NCBI GenBank assembly: GCA_008828725.1
Contig: MEHQ01002099.1
Coordinates: forward strand, 572,576 to 636,575
Direction: 5' to 3'
Length of the DNA: 64,000 bases
Origin: Saccharina japonica
Lineage: Eukaryota > Sar > Phaeophyceae > Laminariales > Laminariaceae
The stretch's first letter is position 1. Each line of letters opens with the position of its first letter. This document shows positions 11,679 through 24,063 of the stretch, piece after piece. The notes beneath the pieces are model-generated. The model saw only the letters and a list, made by a program, of their open reading frames with translations, had not been told where the DNA came from and did not search any database. A program made the position numbers and the translations under genes.

Positions 11679-12343
11679 TACAACAATACCAGAACGAGAG
11701 TCACAGACAGGTAGACTTCGTACGGGGTGCCATTTTTTTATAGTGTACAGAAGACAGCAGCAGCGGTACACTCGCTACGTTATCGTGTACCAGAAATTAA
11801 ATAAAATTATTATAAATACGTCAGCTGTGAGTTCAACCGATTGAATAGTAGATACTCAACTTTGCGAGCTGCGTAGAATTTTTGTTCTATGTGTTATTTG
11901 TGGTATTGGTGTAGGCTTCGTGATGTACTAGGAAACTACTGTAGTAGTTACTACTCGATTTTATAATAAGCCGTTCGCGCGTGTTATGTGTGTATTCCTC
12001 GTTAAGGATATAGTTCAGTGACTCCCCTGGATACTACCCGGGTCAGCAGGACAATGTAACAAGGGTATCCCATGATCATTCTGCGCACTGATACTATATA
12101 ACCCGAATAGAGGAGACAAGTATGATATTTGGTAAAGTAATTTTTGTACTGCTGTCTTCTGCTGTCTGCGTAGTACTTACTGCCCCTGAAAAAATGTGTG
12201 ACTCTAATTATTAATGTTGTACTTCGTACGAGTGAGGGAGAGGACTGAGCTATGAGGGTACATGCCGAGGACGATATTTACGCTGTGGGAAAACTGTGGT
12301 GGTGGCCATGCACGAAAATGAAGTACACCCCTCCCCCCCCCCC
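11679..12343. other. Non-genic spacer
   Basis: AT-rich, with no gene seen. It ends in a C-tract (12327-12343) that touches the 5' end of a LINE fragment. Confidence 0.6.
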
Positions 12344-12985
12344 GAAATTTAGCGGATACAAGACAGAAGTAAAAGAAAGGATAGAAAGCAGGGAAAGGCT
12401 AGCGCTAAGAAAGAAGATAGAAGGGGAAGAACACTTAGAGATATACGGGGGGTTGAGAGAAGGAATAGGGATGAAAAGGTATCTGCACGGCCCAATGGAC
12501 TTCGCGAAAAAGCTGAAACTGCGATTTCGTGTAGGGGACCTGGACCTGCCAGAAAGAAGGAGGTATACCAGTAGCCGGGAGGAGGAGGAAGTAGATGCAC
12601 AGATGTGCCCATGTGGCAAAGCCATAGAGAGTAGAGTTCACATAGTGGGAGAATGTGAAAGGTTCAAGGAGGAAAGGGATGTGCTTGAGGAGGAGATGAG
12701 GAAAATAGACGAGTGTGACATGGAGCAGTTTGGTACACTAAATAGTAGCGAGAAAACGATCGCTATCTTGGGAGATAGAGGGTGGCCACAGGCGGCGAAG
12801 CAGGAAGGGGATAAGATTAGCAAAAGGTTTCTTTGTAATATATGGAAACAACGTAATGAGCGCCCAAGTGTTGGAGGTGTCTCTATTAGGAGTAGGAACG
12901 GTGCTCCGTCTCGAAAGGGATGCGTGGTCAATGGTCAAATGACTAAGGCAAGCAACAAATGAGTACGCCCCCCCCCCCCCCTCCA
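12344..12985 (+). mobile_element. 5'-truncated LINE (non-LTR retrotransposon), 3' end with poly-C tail
   Basis: Encodes the C-terminus of a LINE pol protein: YLHGPMDFAKKLKLRFRVGD, a zinc-knuckle-like CPCGKAIESRVHIVGEC, then a conserved tail ending GQMTKASNK and a stop, followed by GAGTACG and a run of C. The same segments recur at 13456-16312 and in five other places here. The 5' end abuts a C-tract at 12327-12343. Translation is open for most of the copy, but reverse transcriptase and endonuclease are absent. Confidence 0.9.
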
Positions 12986-13455
12986 CTCGATCTCGCCGAG
13001 GTATCCGCCAAAACAACAAAAAACAACAACATTTGTTTTACACAAGCAGTATGACTACATCTTCTGTCGTGCTTTTTACGGCTTGTACAATCCAGTCGAA
13101 CCCCTCTCGTGATTGCAACGGCCACTATTATGATCGAACACCCACCGCCCCTGAATCTCCTGATTTTCCGCAACGAATGAGTACCCCCCCCCAGGGGCGT
13201 AAAAAAAAGAGAGAAAACGACACCACACACGTAGGAAGGTCAGAATGAAAAACAAACCGGATCGCTGTGATCACAGGACGAAATGAGCGAAAATCACTTT
13301 TTTTCCGTTTTTTGTTCCCTTTTTTTAACTTGGTTTTAGAGACCCCCCCTATTTTTTTTTCGCTGGTGGGGGGGGGGGGGTAATTAAAAAAAAAAAATGA
13401 CTTATTGTTTTCTGGGATCACAACGGTCCGGTTTCTTCCCTCCAATATAGGGGGG
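12986..13455. other. Spacer between inverted LINE copies
   Basis: Rich in C, G, A and T homopolymers. A further short remnant of the LINE 3' end (AACGAATGAGTACCCCCCC) lies at about 13172-13191. Confidence 0.6.
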
Positions 13456-16312
13456 GGGGGTGTGGGGTATCTCATTTGTTGCTTGCCTTAGTCATTTGAC
13501 CATTGACCACGCATCCCTTTCGAAGACGGAGCACCGTTCCTACTCCTAATAGAGACACCTCCAACACTTGGGCGCTCATTACGTTGTTTCCATATATTAC
13601 AAAGAAACTTTTTGCTAATCTTATCCCCTTCCTGTTTCGCCGCCTGTGGCCACCATCTATCTCCTAAGATAGCGATCTTTTTCTCGCTACTATTTTGTGT
13701 ACCAAACTGCTCCATGTCACACTCGTCTATTTTCCTCATCTCCTTCTCTAGCACATCCCTTTCCTCCTTATACCTTTCACATTCTCCCACTATGTGAATC
13801 TCTACTCTCTATGGCTTTGCCACATGGGCACATCTGTGCCTCTACTTCCTCCTCCTCCCGGCTACTGGGTATACCTCCTCCTTCTTTCTGGCAGGTCCAG
13901 GTCCCCTACACGAAATCGCAATTTCAGCTTTTTCGCGAAGTCCATTGGGCCATGCAGATACCTTTTCATCCCTATTCCTTCTCTCAACCCCCCGTATATC
14001 TCTAAGTGTTCTTCCCCTTCTATCTTCTTTCTCAGCGCTAGCCTTTCCCTGCTTTCTATCCTTTCTTTTACTTCTGTCTTGTATCCGCTAAATTTTCTCT
14101 ATGGCCAGCATCTCTTTTTGGTTTCCTATATCCTTCCATACTTTCTCCACTACGCTATCCCACCTTATTCCAGCTCGCCCTTTGGTTACTTTCTCCCATA
14201 CAGCTTTATCAGCTATGGCTGGCAACCTCTTATTTGGCATGTTCTTTACTTTATATTGCCATTTCAACTTACGCACGTCTCTATTTGTCTTAAGTGGGTA
14301 CATTCCTAGTTCTGCTCTCAATACTGTATTACTCGTCGTACTTGAGCATCCTAGTACTTTTTTAGCTGCTGTCATCTGTACTGTTTCCAGCTGTTTTACG
14401 AGCTTCGCGTTCCCTTCCCATACTTCTCCTGCATATTCTAGCTTTGGTACAATCACATTCATCAGTATACATCTCTTAATTCTAGTATCAAGGTGCGAGT
14501 CTGTTAGGACTGCTTCCATCTTGCCTACGTGTGCCTTACCTTTGCCTATTATTTATTCATGTGTGCGTCCCAAGAGCAAATCTTTTGAGACCTCTACGCC
14601 AAGGTACGTATACTGGTCTACGATCGGTAATTCATCTTCTCCCCACTTCCACTTACAAGTTACCGGACTCTCCTTATCTTCGTTACATACAACTACTGCG
14701 CATTTTTTTACGTTCGCGGTCACTCTCCACTTCCTGGTGTACTCTAGTGCCTTCTCTATTTGTTTCTGCAGTCCTTCGGGTGTTTCTGATATGCAGACGA
14801 AATCATCCGCAAACATCAATCCCGACACCGTATCTTCCCCCACCGTGATCCCCTGCGATGCTGCTTCTACTGCTACTATCATGTCATTAATATATACCTT
14901 GAATAGGTTAGGTGATAGCGTACATCCCTGTGCAACTCCTTGTAATATATCAACGTACTTCGATATCTCCCCAGCCAACATCACAGCACTTCTCGCACAT
15001 TCCGTCATCTTCTTCATCATTCTCCACATCTTTCCTCTTATCCCTATTTCCCAAACTTTTTCCACAGCCCATTTCTCCATACTGTATCGTAGGCCTTCTG
15101 TACGTCTAAAAAGAAACAGTACGTTGTTAGCCCCGCGTCTTTCCTGCCTTGGATTATCTTACCTAATGTGTACACATGGTCGACGCAGCTACGGTTTGGC
15201 CTAAATCCTGCTTGCCCTTCGCTAATTTGTTCTTCCTTCTCCATCATTGTTCCCATTCTATCGTTCAAAATCTTACAGAACGTTTTACCTACAGTGCTTA
15301 GTAGCGTTATCCCCCTATAGTCACCCGGGTCAGCCTTGTCTCCTTGAACAAGGTTACTACTACTCCTTCTCTCCATCTCTTAGGTGCGTACTCGTTTTTC
15401 CATATCCAGTTATACAACTTAACCATCATGGTAAGCATTCCTTCTCCCCCGTACTTCATAAATTCATTAACTATTTGGTCTGCCCCTGCTGCCTTTCTAA
15501 TCTCCTTAAGTTTAGCTACACACTTCTTTACTTCTTCTCTTGTGAACTCTCCCTGTAACCCTTCTGAGCCACTGTCTTCCCTTTCTGATGCATCTACGTT
15601 CGCCTCTGCCCACGCGTTGATATCCTTCTCGAATTCTTCGTCGAACATTTCGTTGGTTGTGGGCGTTTCTAGCTTGCGGTAATGCTCTACAAGTACTTCC
15701 CTTTTCCCCTTCGAACTCCTAACCATTTCACCGTTCCGTGCTCTTAATGTAGCTGTCCCCGTATCTGCCTCTCCTGCTTGTTTGCCTAGTATCCCTTTTA
15801 TCCCTACCCACATCTGCTTCATCCCGCCATCAAAGTCATTCATTCGTTTTATGAACTACGTCTTTCCATACCCCCTTCTTCTTCTTCTCACCCACCTTTT
15901 TTACTTTCTTTCTAGCAATACCATACTCCTCCCATCCTGACGTAGTTTTGCTCGATGTGTATCTTGCGTGTGCCTTTCTCCTTACTCTTATAGCCTCTTT
16001 TACTTCTTCATCCCACCATTTTACTGCTCTATTGCATATGATCAACTTCTTCCCTATTACTTTACTTGCTGTGGTCTTGACCAATTTCTCCCATCCTATT
16101 ATCCTCGCTCCTGCACTATCTCTCTCTATGTTGTTATTTGTCGTACCTATGCTTTCCAGCAGATCGGAAAAATGCTCTGCATTTTTAGTCATCTCTTCTT
16201 GGAATTCTTCCCGTTTTTCCTTTACTTCTAGTTTATCTATTCGCCATCTGTACAATTTCCTACCGCGCCTATTTTTGATAACTCTCGTCTGCTGGCTGTC
16301 TGTCCATATTAG
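13456..16312 (-). mobile_element. LINE (non-LTR retrotransposon), 2.9 kb, 5'-truncated, frameshifted
   Basis: The longest copy of the family. Reading leftward from 16255 it encodes a linker (WWDEEVKEAIRVRRKAHARY, typical of the region before the RT), the RT (blocks over 15843-14553), a C-terminal region (AELGMYPLKTNRDVRKLKWQ) and the zinc-knuckle/tail region. The apurinic-type endonuclease expected upstream is missing. Frameshifts near 15840, 15345, 15065, 14530 and 13800 and a lost zinc-knuckle frame mean it is dead. The 3' end (13456-13475 on +) is a C-tract on the coding strand, and the 5' end at about 16312 lies next to another C-tract (16320-16330). Clade not determined. Confidence 0.92.
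14553..15843 (-). pseudogene. LINE reverse transcriptase domain, frameshifted
   Basis: RT blocks in order on the minus strand: EYAPKRWREGVVVTLF, GDKADPGDYRGITLLSTVGK, EGQAGFRPNRSCVDHVYTL, FFLDVQKAYDTVWR, GVAQGCTLSPNLFKVYINDM, the catalytic LMFADDFVC (FADD box) and YLGVEVSKD. They are spread over three frames (15843-15307, 15376-15044, 15080-14553) that overlap at the shifts. The domain would carry out target-primed reverse transcription in an intact element. Confidence 0.9.
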
Positions 16313-18954
16313 GCAGTATAGGGGGGGGGGTAGTGAGGTATCTGGGATTCAGATCCGCGCATACCCTTGCCCCACCTCCCACCCCCCTCGTTGGGGCTGA
16401 GGCGGTATACCTTCGGTGCCTGACGTGTTCGAGCCCCTTACGTGGAGGCCTGGGAGCGGGTTTTGAGGAGCCGCATCATCGAGTCATGTTTTACGGTGGT
16501 CCGTGGATCCAGTGTTTTCCGAATCTTAATCTTCAGTGTATCTGCTTAAAATATACCTGGTACCTGGTTTACAGCAGCTCATGAGGGGGGGCGAATACTA
16601 TTGTATGTAATTGCACATTGCCCTGGAACATTTGAAGGCCCAGACATACATCGGAAAATGCTGAAAAGGATGGCGAATTACTTGGAAGGCCTAGGCTTAT
16701 GAGTATACAGGGGACAGGGGGTTATAGACGAAGCAAAAGAGCCAGAATCCCCCTTTCCCAGAGATCTTTCTTCAGCTCGAAAGACCGAAAATGGTTGGAT
16801 GATACATGATACGCATGGTAAACCGGGAAGGGGGTGCGCGTGTGTGTCTCAAGTCTCAAGTGATCTCATTATAATATGGTGATGAGTGATTTGACCACAG
16901 GCAAGAAACACATAATTCAGCAAGAAAAAAGATGGGAGAATAAATTACTTTATTGGTATTTCTGTCTTGCAGTCTGTGACCCACATAATGAATATCTCTC
17001 TAGGATTAGGAATCAAGACAAGACACTGGGTGTACTGGTGTACTGGTGTACTGATGTAGTTAGGTAGAAATAACGGTTTAGTGTGAAGACAATCAATACA
17101 CACATTGTAGCACCGGGTAACCGTACAGTCGACATCCTTTCAAAGCTGACAGTGCGTTGGGAATTTCAAGAACTCTCATACTTTTCGGCTCGGCTTGTGC
17201 ACGGAACATCAGAAACCCATATTTTTACAAAGTTAGAGTAGGATACACCCTCTTGCCTCATTTAATCAATTGATCCTCGCCCAAAAAGAGTTCATTAGTG
17301 TCGCCGCGTACTCTGTCTCAGTACATATAGGTTACCTCTATGGTCTACCAGGTATATATTCGATGGAAAAAGTGAATGCTTCATTGTATAGCGATGAAAG
17401 TGTTGATGGTAGCTGTTGTGCGACTATTAATAGGTCACGCCCCGCTCTCAGAATACAAGGGTTTCCCAAAACCAGCAACGTATACTAATACTATAAACAA
17501 GATGCGTAGGAAAACAACGTTGCATCAAAAGGAGGCGGTAAATTTTCCGGGACAACGGGGGACAAGGCCTAATTTCACTCAAGAGAGAAGACAGAAGAGG
17601 GGCAAAGGACCAAAACTATACAACACACAGCATGCGTTCGGTCTCTCTCCCTGACCAATGCAATGTTTTTCACAAGTAAAGCGACATAAAATATCCCCCC
17701 TGGCCTCAACAACAACAGTATACTCCATCGCAGGAGTTTCTTCAGAGCTGTACGAGAGCCTATCTATAGAGAGCTACTGCTGCCGCGAACGCTAAATAAA
17801 ATATCGTCAAGATGCAAGAACAACGGTATACTCGTACCTCGCAGTAGTAGACTTTTACGCCAAAAACAGAGAAAAAGCACTGCAAAATGCAAGCCAGCTA
17901 AGAAGAGACCCCACACTTATTTCACCACTTGCTGTGCATAGACGTAACCATGCCTAAATGAACTATCAATACTACTGTTGTAAGGTATGTCCAAATGCTA
18001 TCAACATACTTCAAACTGCAGGCAATAGTAAACCAGGGCATATTCCTTGCTACTCCCCCCCACCGGTCACAGGATACATAGATGGAATGCACTACGGCCG
18101 GCCGCACGTTCGCTGCTCTTCACGCGAAAGCCACACCTAACCTGTGCACTCCACGCAACGAACAACCGACCGCGGCGGGGCGGTCTTTGGAAACCAAAAA
18201 GGAGGCGCTGTTTCATGGCGCACAAAATTGCTGCAATGGTCGCTATTTATCATCCATAATGTAACTGCCGTAACCGACCCAGCCGGCAATAACTGCCGTA
18301 ACATACCAGTACCGCTGTAGTGCCCATATTATGCTATTGCTCCTATACTGCTATCGTACCCACATACGACGCATATTGCTGAGCATTGGGAACCGCGGGC
18401 AGGCGGTTGAACTACAGAGGTTGTTAACGTAATCCACTCGCTATAATACAAACTTACCTTGAGATCCACAGTGCCCCGCATCTCCCAGACAACAAATAGA
18501 TTGTCGGGGTAGCGACTAAAGGGTATAATACATACCAGGCGCACATGGATACACATGCGTTGCGAGGTGAACGCATGCCGTGCCACATACACAGAAGATA
18601 CGCTCGCAGTACTTCAGACGCCGGTCGTGTAGGCACAGCAGCAGTGAAACGCTAAAGGGATAATCTCACACCTCCAAAACACGTGCTTCTCCTGTTGCAC
18701 ACATATTTACCTTATCTACACATCAAACAGAACCGTTCAATGTACTTGTCTAACTCCAAGCCAGTCCCTCCCCAACTCAACAAACACGATATATTATGCA
18801 CTATAGATACGAACCCACCCATGGTACTCTAGCATACCAGGCAGTCTATATGGTCAGGCTATACACCAAAGAATACATACCGTGAGACCCAAGTGTAATG
18901 GTGCAAACAGGTGCGGTATCAACGATGTAAAAAATCTCCGTCAACTCGATCGAG
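16313..18954. other. Intergenic, no gene recognised
   Basis: The short open frames here have no recognisable motif. A diverged copy of dispersed repeat D lies at about 16985-17100. A partial palindrome (TACCAGGTA) is at 17346. Confidence 0.55.
16985..17100 (+). repeat. Dispersed repeat D, diverged copy
   Basis: Shares TCTCTAGGATTAGGAATC, GACACTGGGTGTACTGG and AACGGTTTAGTGTGAAGA with the better copies at 46305-46435 and 47960-48095. Confidence 0.6.
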
Positions 18955-21900
18955 TCACGAGGCCACCATCCGCTCGACCCGTTGGCGCTTCGGTGGCCCA
19001 GAAGGCTGCATAAGCCCCGCCCCCGCCCCCGCCCCCGCCCTCGCCCCCGCCTCCGCCGCCTCCGCCGCAGCTGGCGACCGGCAACCGGGTAAACCGAGCA
19101 AACGACAAACGGCGTTGCAGTCATGAGTCTGGAAGAACCTGTGCATGCCCTTCTTGCCGAGGTCGGTCCTCCCGTACACCTGCTTGCGTCCGGACTGCGA
19201 CTTATAGTGCACCACCGGGTCGGTCAGCTCAAACACTCCGGCACAGCTTTCATCCTCGGGAGGGCCGTCAGTCATCACTCCCTGGAGATCGCACACCAGC
19301 ATCTTGCGGCCAGAGTTCCAGTACGAGAAATGCGAAAACGCCTGCAGGTAATCGGACGGCCGCGGCTCGAAGACTGCCGGGGTCTCCTCCAGGCTGCGCT
19401 TGCGGTTGTAGACCTCGGCCCCCGCGCCATAATCAACGTCTTCGTCTAGCTCAGCGCTGCCAGCACTGCCTGCACCGTCACTCTCGTAGCCGCCAACACA
19501 ATCGGGCACGTTGGTCCCCCCGCGCTCCTCCGCGATCGCCTTGAGCGCGTCAGCCGTAACGCGTCTTGAAGAGGGCCTGGGTGCAATGCGTCCTCGGCCT
19601 CGAAACACGTAGCCGTTGTTCCCGTTCCACTTTGTGTAGCGGTTGGCCGGCCGCAGGCGTTTCTCGGCTAGAAGCTCGCGCTTAACACCGTCCTCCATGT
19701 AGGTGTAGAGGGAGCAGCGGAGGAACGAGATCTCCCACACGCGCTGGTCTACGTGCTCGCTGGGTTCGGTATAGATGGATAGGTGCGTCTTCACGCTCAA
19801 GTTGAAAGCGATCGCGCTCTTGGTGGCCTCAGCCAGCGAGCTGGCGGCGTGGTCGAAAGAGGTCTTGCCATGGCGTCCTTCGTATTTGCTCTCCTTCGCC
19901 ACGAGCTCCGGCCCCACCAGCTGGTCCGTGCGTGAATCGTACTCCTGTTGAGAAGACGAGTAAAGGCATCGCACAAGGGGGGCCATCTCTTGCTTGTATT
20001 GTTTCTAAACAACAGTACCAGGTATCACAACAGTATCGGCTCGGGACGTAATGTGCACTTTTTTGCAAAATAGTTCATTTCAAAAGTCTCCGTGTGCTCG
20101 ATGTAATTCAAGGACTTACCGCAAAATGGATTGATCGGGCAGCACTTTTAGTCGCTCAATGACACTGTCTAGTACGCGCGGCTAACTTGTTCTAGAGGGT
20201 GTGCATGTTGAACGCAACCCCACGAGCAATAGCATCAACACCACAGCAGATACCTTTAATAGAAAGTCTTGCACACCCGAGCCGAGATCGTCAACAACAC
20301 GCGGCTAGATATTTTTTGGGTTCATTTAGAGTGTTTGCTGAACGCCCTGCCCCCCACCTTACTCGGAAAACATCCCTTCATCATACCGTTGGCTGCAAAA
20401 CCGAAAATGCGTGTTCGCGTACCACGTTCGGCAGGTATCAATCTCTGCGGCATGATCATATTTTCTAGGTGGGTCAATGCTGCCAGCAGAGGCGGTGCCA
20501 CGATGTATACTCAATTGCGATATTTCTTCAGAGTAAATATCATCGCGAAGGGAACGCGATCTGGCTACTACTGTGCGACCTGCTATCGTGCGCATGCTAA
20601 TGATACACACCGCTGTGGCTGCCTCCGAGCGCAAGAACAGCAAACAGTGCGGACCGCGCATTCATGCACCCATACACGCCCTTCATCAACCACGACCCTC
20701 AAAAGCTCTTGACGAACTTCGTACAGTAACTCAAGCTGAACTTACAGTGCAAGACACTCAAGGCGCATACAGCAGTGAAACCTATTCCCAGTATTTCTTG
20801 GTAGTTTTTTTACGTACAGCGTCGCCTGAACAGACCATAATCAGGCAACACACTCACGCTTCGGTCCTTTGTTTGTTTGTTTTGTTTTCGTGGCTGCAGG
20901 CAGTAGTAATGGTAGGCCCCAAGCAGAGTTGCAGCTGTAGGCATTCATGGTCGGCCCCAGTGTTTGAGCCAACGGGGTCAGACAACACTCCAAGATTAAA
21001 CTGGAGTAGATAGTTATTGGTTCTAAGTAGAGTACACTTTGTGGCAGTGAGGAAAAAAATTAAATCTGTCGTCTGGGTGTGTAGTGTCGTCGCTGCGTTA
21101 TATCGATGTTTGACAGCGAATGTTCTGTTTTATCTGCTCGCAGGCTGAACACTCATTTGCGCCTTCTTGCGAAGGATTATCCGTTTAACAGCGCCGGTTC
21201 GATCAAAGTAGGTAAATGCGAAGAACCTACACACACAACTTTCTCATTCGAAACAACACGAACACGCACCAATACATGTCGAAGGAACTTACACCTATCA
21301 AACTCTTTCCAAAGAACATACACCCCCTACGTAGCCAATTTCGAAATAATGGACATATATACAAAACACAAATACTTCGTTCGGAGTTCAAGGCGGGGGG
21401 CTCGAGCATACCTGCAACCCGAACACTAGCCGTTCAGCACCCTCGGCAAACGCCTTGCGGCGAATAACGATACCGTCAGCCCGGTTCGAAAACAACCCCA
21501 TCTCGACCCAAGGATTGACGTCCCGCCCAGGGAACGACTCCGGCCGAAACTCGAACCGCTCCACGTTGTTCATGTATGGCACCCAATCGTCTCTCAATTG
21601 CGACGTCACAGGTGCGAGGCACCAGTCGCTGGCTCCAGCGCGCTCCCTCTCCACCTCCCTCAGCACGGGGAGGTGCCTCTGCTCTGCAGCCGGCAACGGC
21701 GCCATCAAGGTGGTTAGCTTGGTCTTCGTGGCCGTGAGGGACGACACGCTGTTGGCGATGGCGGATCCCAGGCCCGACGCCGACAGCTCCGGCCTGTGGA
21801 AGGTCCCCTTCGCACCGGCTTCCTGCGCCGCCTCGGCCATGGTCTCGAGGACCGAGAAGTCCTGCTGGCTGCTGGCGAAGCCTAGAGTTGCGACGCTGAG

Positions 21901-22607
21901 TCGGTGGGGGAACGCCGCTGCCAGCAGGCTCACGCGGTTCGATATCGCTGCGGCTGTGTCTCGGTGGTTAGCGCGGAGTATTCCCGTTGCGTTGTCGCTT
22001 GGCTTACCGTCGGAGAGAAAAAGGAGGCAGAGGGCGCAGCCACCGTCAGCGGAGTTGCTCCTGAGAAGCTCTTCGGCTTGGTCCAGGGACGGCAGGAAGT
22101 TGCCGTGAGATCGCGGCCTGACCATGTCGTGCATCCCGGCGAACTTGTTGTACAAGACGAGCCCCATGGGCTCTCTCTCGAAGACGATGTCGACTCCGTC
22201 ATGCATGAGCAAGAGGGACACCACGTCGTTGCTGGTGGCCTCTCCGGTCAGCCTTTGCTTCGCCACAAATTCGAGCGCGAGCATCCCGAACACGGCTTTC
22301 GCTCGATTCCGGAAGTCGAAGACGTCGCACGTGCGCATCGACGCGGAGTGGTCGACAACGATGACGGTGTGCGACGTACACAGGGACGGGTTCATCGCCA
22401 GACGCTCCCTCGCTGCGTTGTGCTCCAAGACGTGTTCGAGTGACAGCATCGCTCGGGGGATGTCTCGATTTTCAGCGTACGATGTGATTTCTCTCGTCGA
22501 TGTTCCGTCCGTGATGTAGACTAAGTTGGCGTAGGTGTACTTCCATCGGATCGCACCGGTTTTTCGGTTGGACGCGGCCCGCTCCTTCCTCCCGTACTTG
22601 ACGGCCG
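18955..22607 (-). CDS. VWA-domain alpha-kinase (VwkA-like protein kinase)
   Basis: Two exons on the minus strand. Exon 22607(or further right)-21412 holds a conserved lead region (KTGAIRWKYTYANLVYITD) and a von Willebrand A domain with the metal-binding MIDAS start DHSASM; it ends at RKAFAEGAERLVFGLQ, the first motif of alpha-kinase domains. After a 1.47 kb intron (donor GTATGC, acceptor TTCTCAACAG, phase 0) exon 19944-18955 supplies the rest: LVGPELVAKESKYEG with the ATP-site Lys, RYTKWNGNNGYV, QAFSHFSYWNSGRKMLVCDL-QGV, ELTDPVVHY, VYGRTDLGKKGMHRFFQTH and CNAVCRLLGL (zinc-binding Cys). Key residues look intact, so the enzyme is probably active on Ser/Thr in helical substrates, as is known for alpha-kinases. 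An unusual low-complexity Ala/Gly tail follows the domain, from a CCCCCG tract. The domain order is that of Dictyostelium VwkA. The true start exon is not identified; the frame is open to a stop at about 22677. Confidence 0.9.
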
Positions 22608-22759
22608 CTGAAGCCGTGGACGCACATAGAGCGCACGAGTACGAGGAACGTTGGGTACAACCGTGTATTTGAGGCGGGGGGTTAGGTCAGGGCTGTTACT
22701 ACTGTTTCATCTGCCTTTCGACAATATGTAGTGCATAACAATATACGAACTATTAACAT

Positions 22760-22992
22760 GTGTAAGGACCAACTGCACTTTTTTTGCACATTTGTAAGCT
22801 TTTCTCCTGCGGCCCGGGTTTTTTCTCGCGCTTCTGGTTGTGAGGCACGCAGAAGCCCCGCCAGTACTCTACGGCGTACGTAGGGGCCCCGGCCCGCTTC
22901 GTGGCGCGTGACCCGGGCGTCCAAAGTCGCGCGAGCTGGCTCTTTTTTAAGGGATGGCGCTCCGACCCACCGAGCCGAACAGGATCGTGGAA
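22760..22992 (-). CDS. Possible exon upstream of the VWA alpha-kinase
   Basis: A short GC-rich stretch opens after acceptor-like TTGCTTTTAG and reads LARLWTPGSRATKRAG, PTYAVEYWRGFCVPHNQK with GC-ending codons. No donor that fits the phase of the next exon is clear and no family is recognised. It could belong to the kinase gene or be chance. Confidence 0.25.
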
Positions 22993-23019
22993 ACCCCCTA
23001 AAAGCAACATTTTTAGTGT

Positions 23020-23465
23020 TTGTCGCTCTGCTGCTGTATCTGCTGCAAGTACCACACCAGCCCTCAAAAGCTGTATACTTTTGATGCAGCCAAGATACAA
23101 CAGCAGCCGCGCTTCAAGCGTTTCCCTTTGTGACAGCCATGACCTTAGCTTGTGCATGTGTGTCTGTGTGCGTGTGAGTACGCCATCATAGGATCCTAGG
23201 AACTATGATAGAGTAGTATCATAATATGATAGGATCCTACAGCAAGCAGTAGGAACTACGAGTACAAAGAGCGGTGCAATTCAATTATGTTTTGGCTGTG
23301 CTATCTGCTGTCTGCTGCTGCTGCTGCTGCTGGGTATCTGTGTATCACGCCGCCCCCAAGCTCTTCATACGTTGTGGCAGCCATGGTTCAACAGCAGCCG
23401 CACTTCAAGGTCTCCCCTTTGTGACAGCCACGAGCGGTGCTTCTGTGTGTGCGTGCGTGTGTCAT
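23020..23465. repeat. Diverged tandem duplication
   Basis: Segment 23285-23465 repeats 23020-23190: both contain CTGCTG-rich DNA, ACAGCAGCCGC(A/G)CTTCAAG and CCCTTTGTGACAGCCA, then a GTGTGTGCGTG run. Period about 270 bp. Confidence 0.6.
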
Positions 23466-23782
23466 CCTGAACAAAATCTGGACGATACCAACCCACGCCG
23501 CTGAATCTGAAAAGCACCTACGCAGTACACAGACAGTCCAACAACAGCGGAACAGCAACAGCAAACCTCACACAGGCTCATATCTATGCATACCATAAGG
23601 GCGCCCGTGTTTCCCCTTTGCAGCTCGCGACATCCCCGGGATTTCAAGTCAACCACAATCCCGAAGGGGAACCTTGTCCTGATACATGGTACCCAATACC
23701 ACCACTTGTTAATAGATGTTATCGAAGACACCCATCAAGGAACATTCGGTGCAACATTGAAAATGTGAGACAGGGGTCTTAA

Positions 23783-23880
23783 CCGTTTTAGTACCGCACT
23801 GCGCCAAAACATACATTTGACTCTAACTACACTATAGTCAAGTAATTTGTCCCCAAAACGGGACTGCGGTCCTAAATGGG
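23783..23880. repeat. MITE family B (piggyBac-like), diverged copy
   Basis: Left flank TTAA at 23779; right half TTTGTCCCCAAAACGGGACT-GCGGTCCTAAATGGG matches the 89-bp copies at 49308, 55475 and 59738. The right TTAA has become TGAA. Confidence 0.65.
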
Positions 23881-23979
23881 TGAAGGTCTTGAGCTCCCCA
23901 TCTGGTCACTAATGTTTGGCCCCGAGCTACCCTGGAGATATAAAACTTAACTTACACTAAAGTTGAAGCCCGCTATTAA

Positions 23980-24059
23980 CCCCTTGAGAACTGGTCCCAC
24001 GTATTTGGTGGCAAATTACTTGGAATTAATGTGGGATACTTTTTTCAGTTCTGAGTGGG
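23980..24059. repeat. MITE family C (piggyBac-like)
   Basis: TTAA at 23976, then CCCCTTGAGAACTGGTCCCA at the left and CAGTTCTGAGTGGG at the right, 80 bp. The right flank is CTAA. Same family as 29649-29728. Confidence 0.75.
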
Positions 24060-24063
24060 CTAA

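Noticed and set aside
14101..15204. 367-residue plus-strand frame
   Set aside because: Antisense of the LINE reverse transcriptase.
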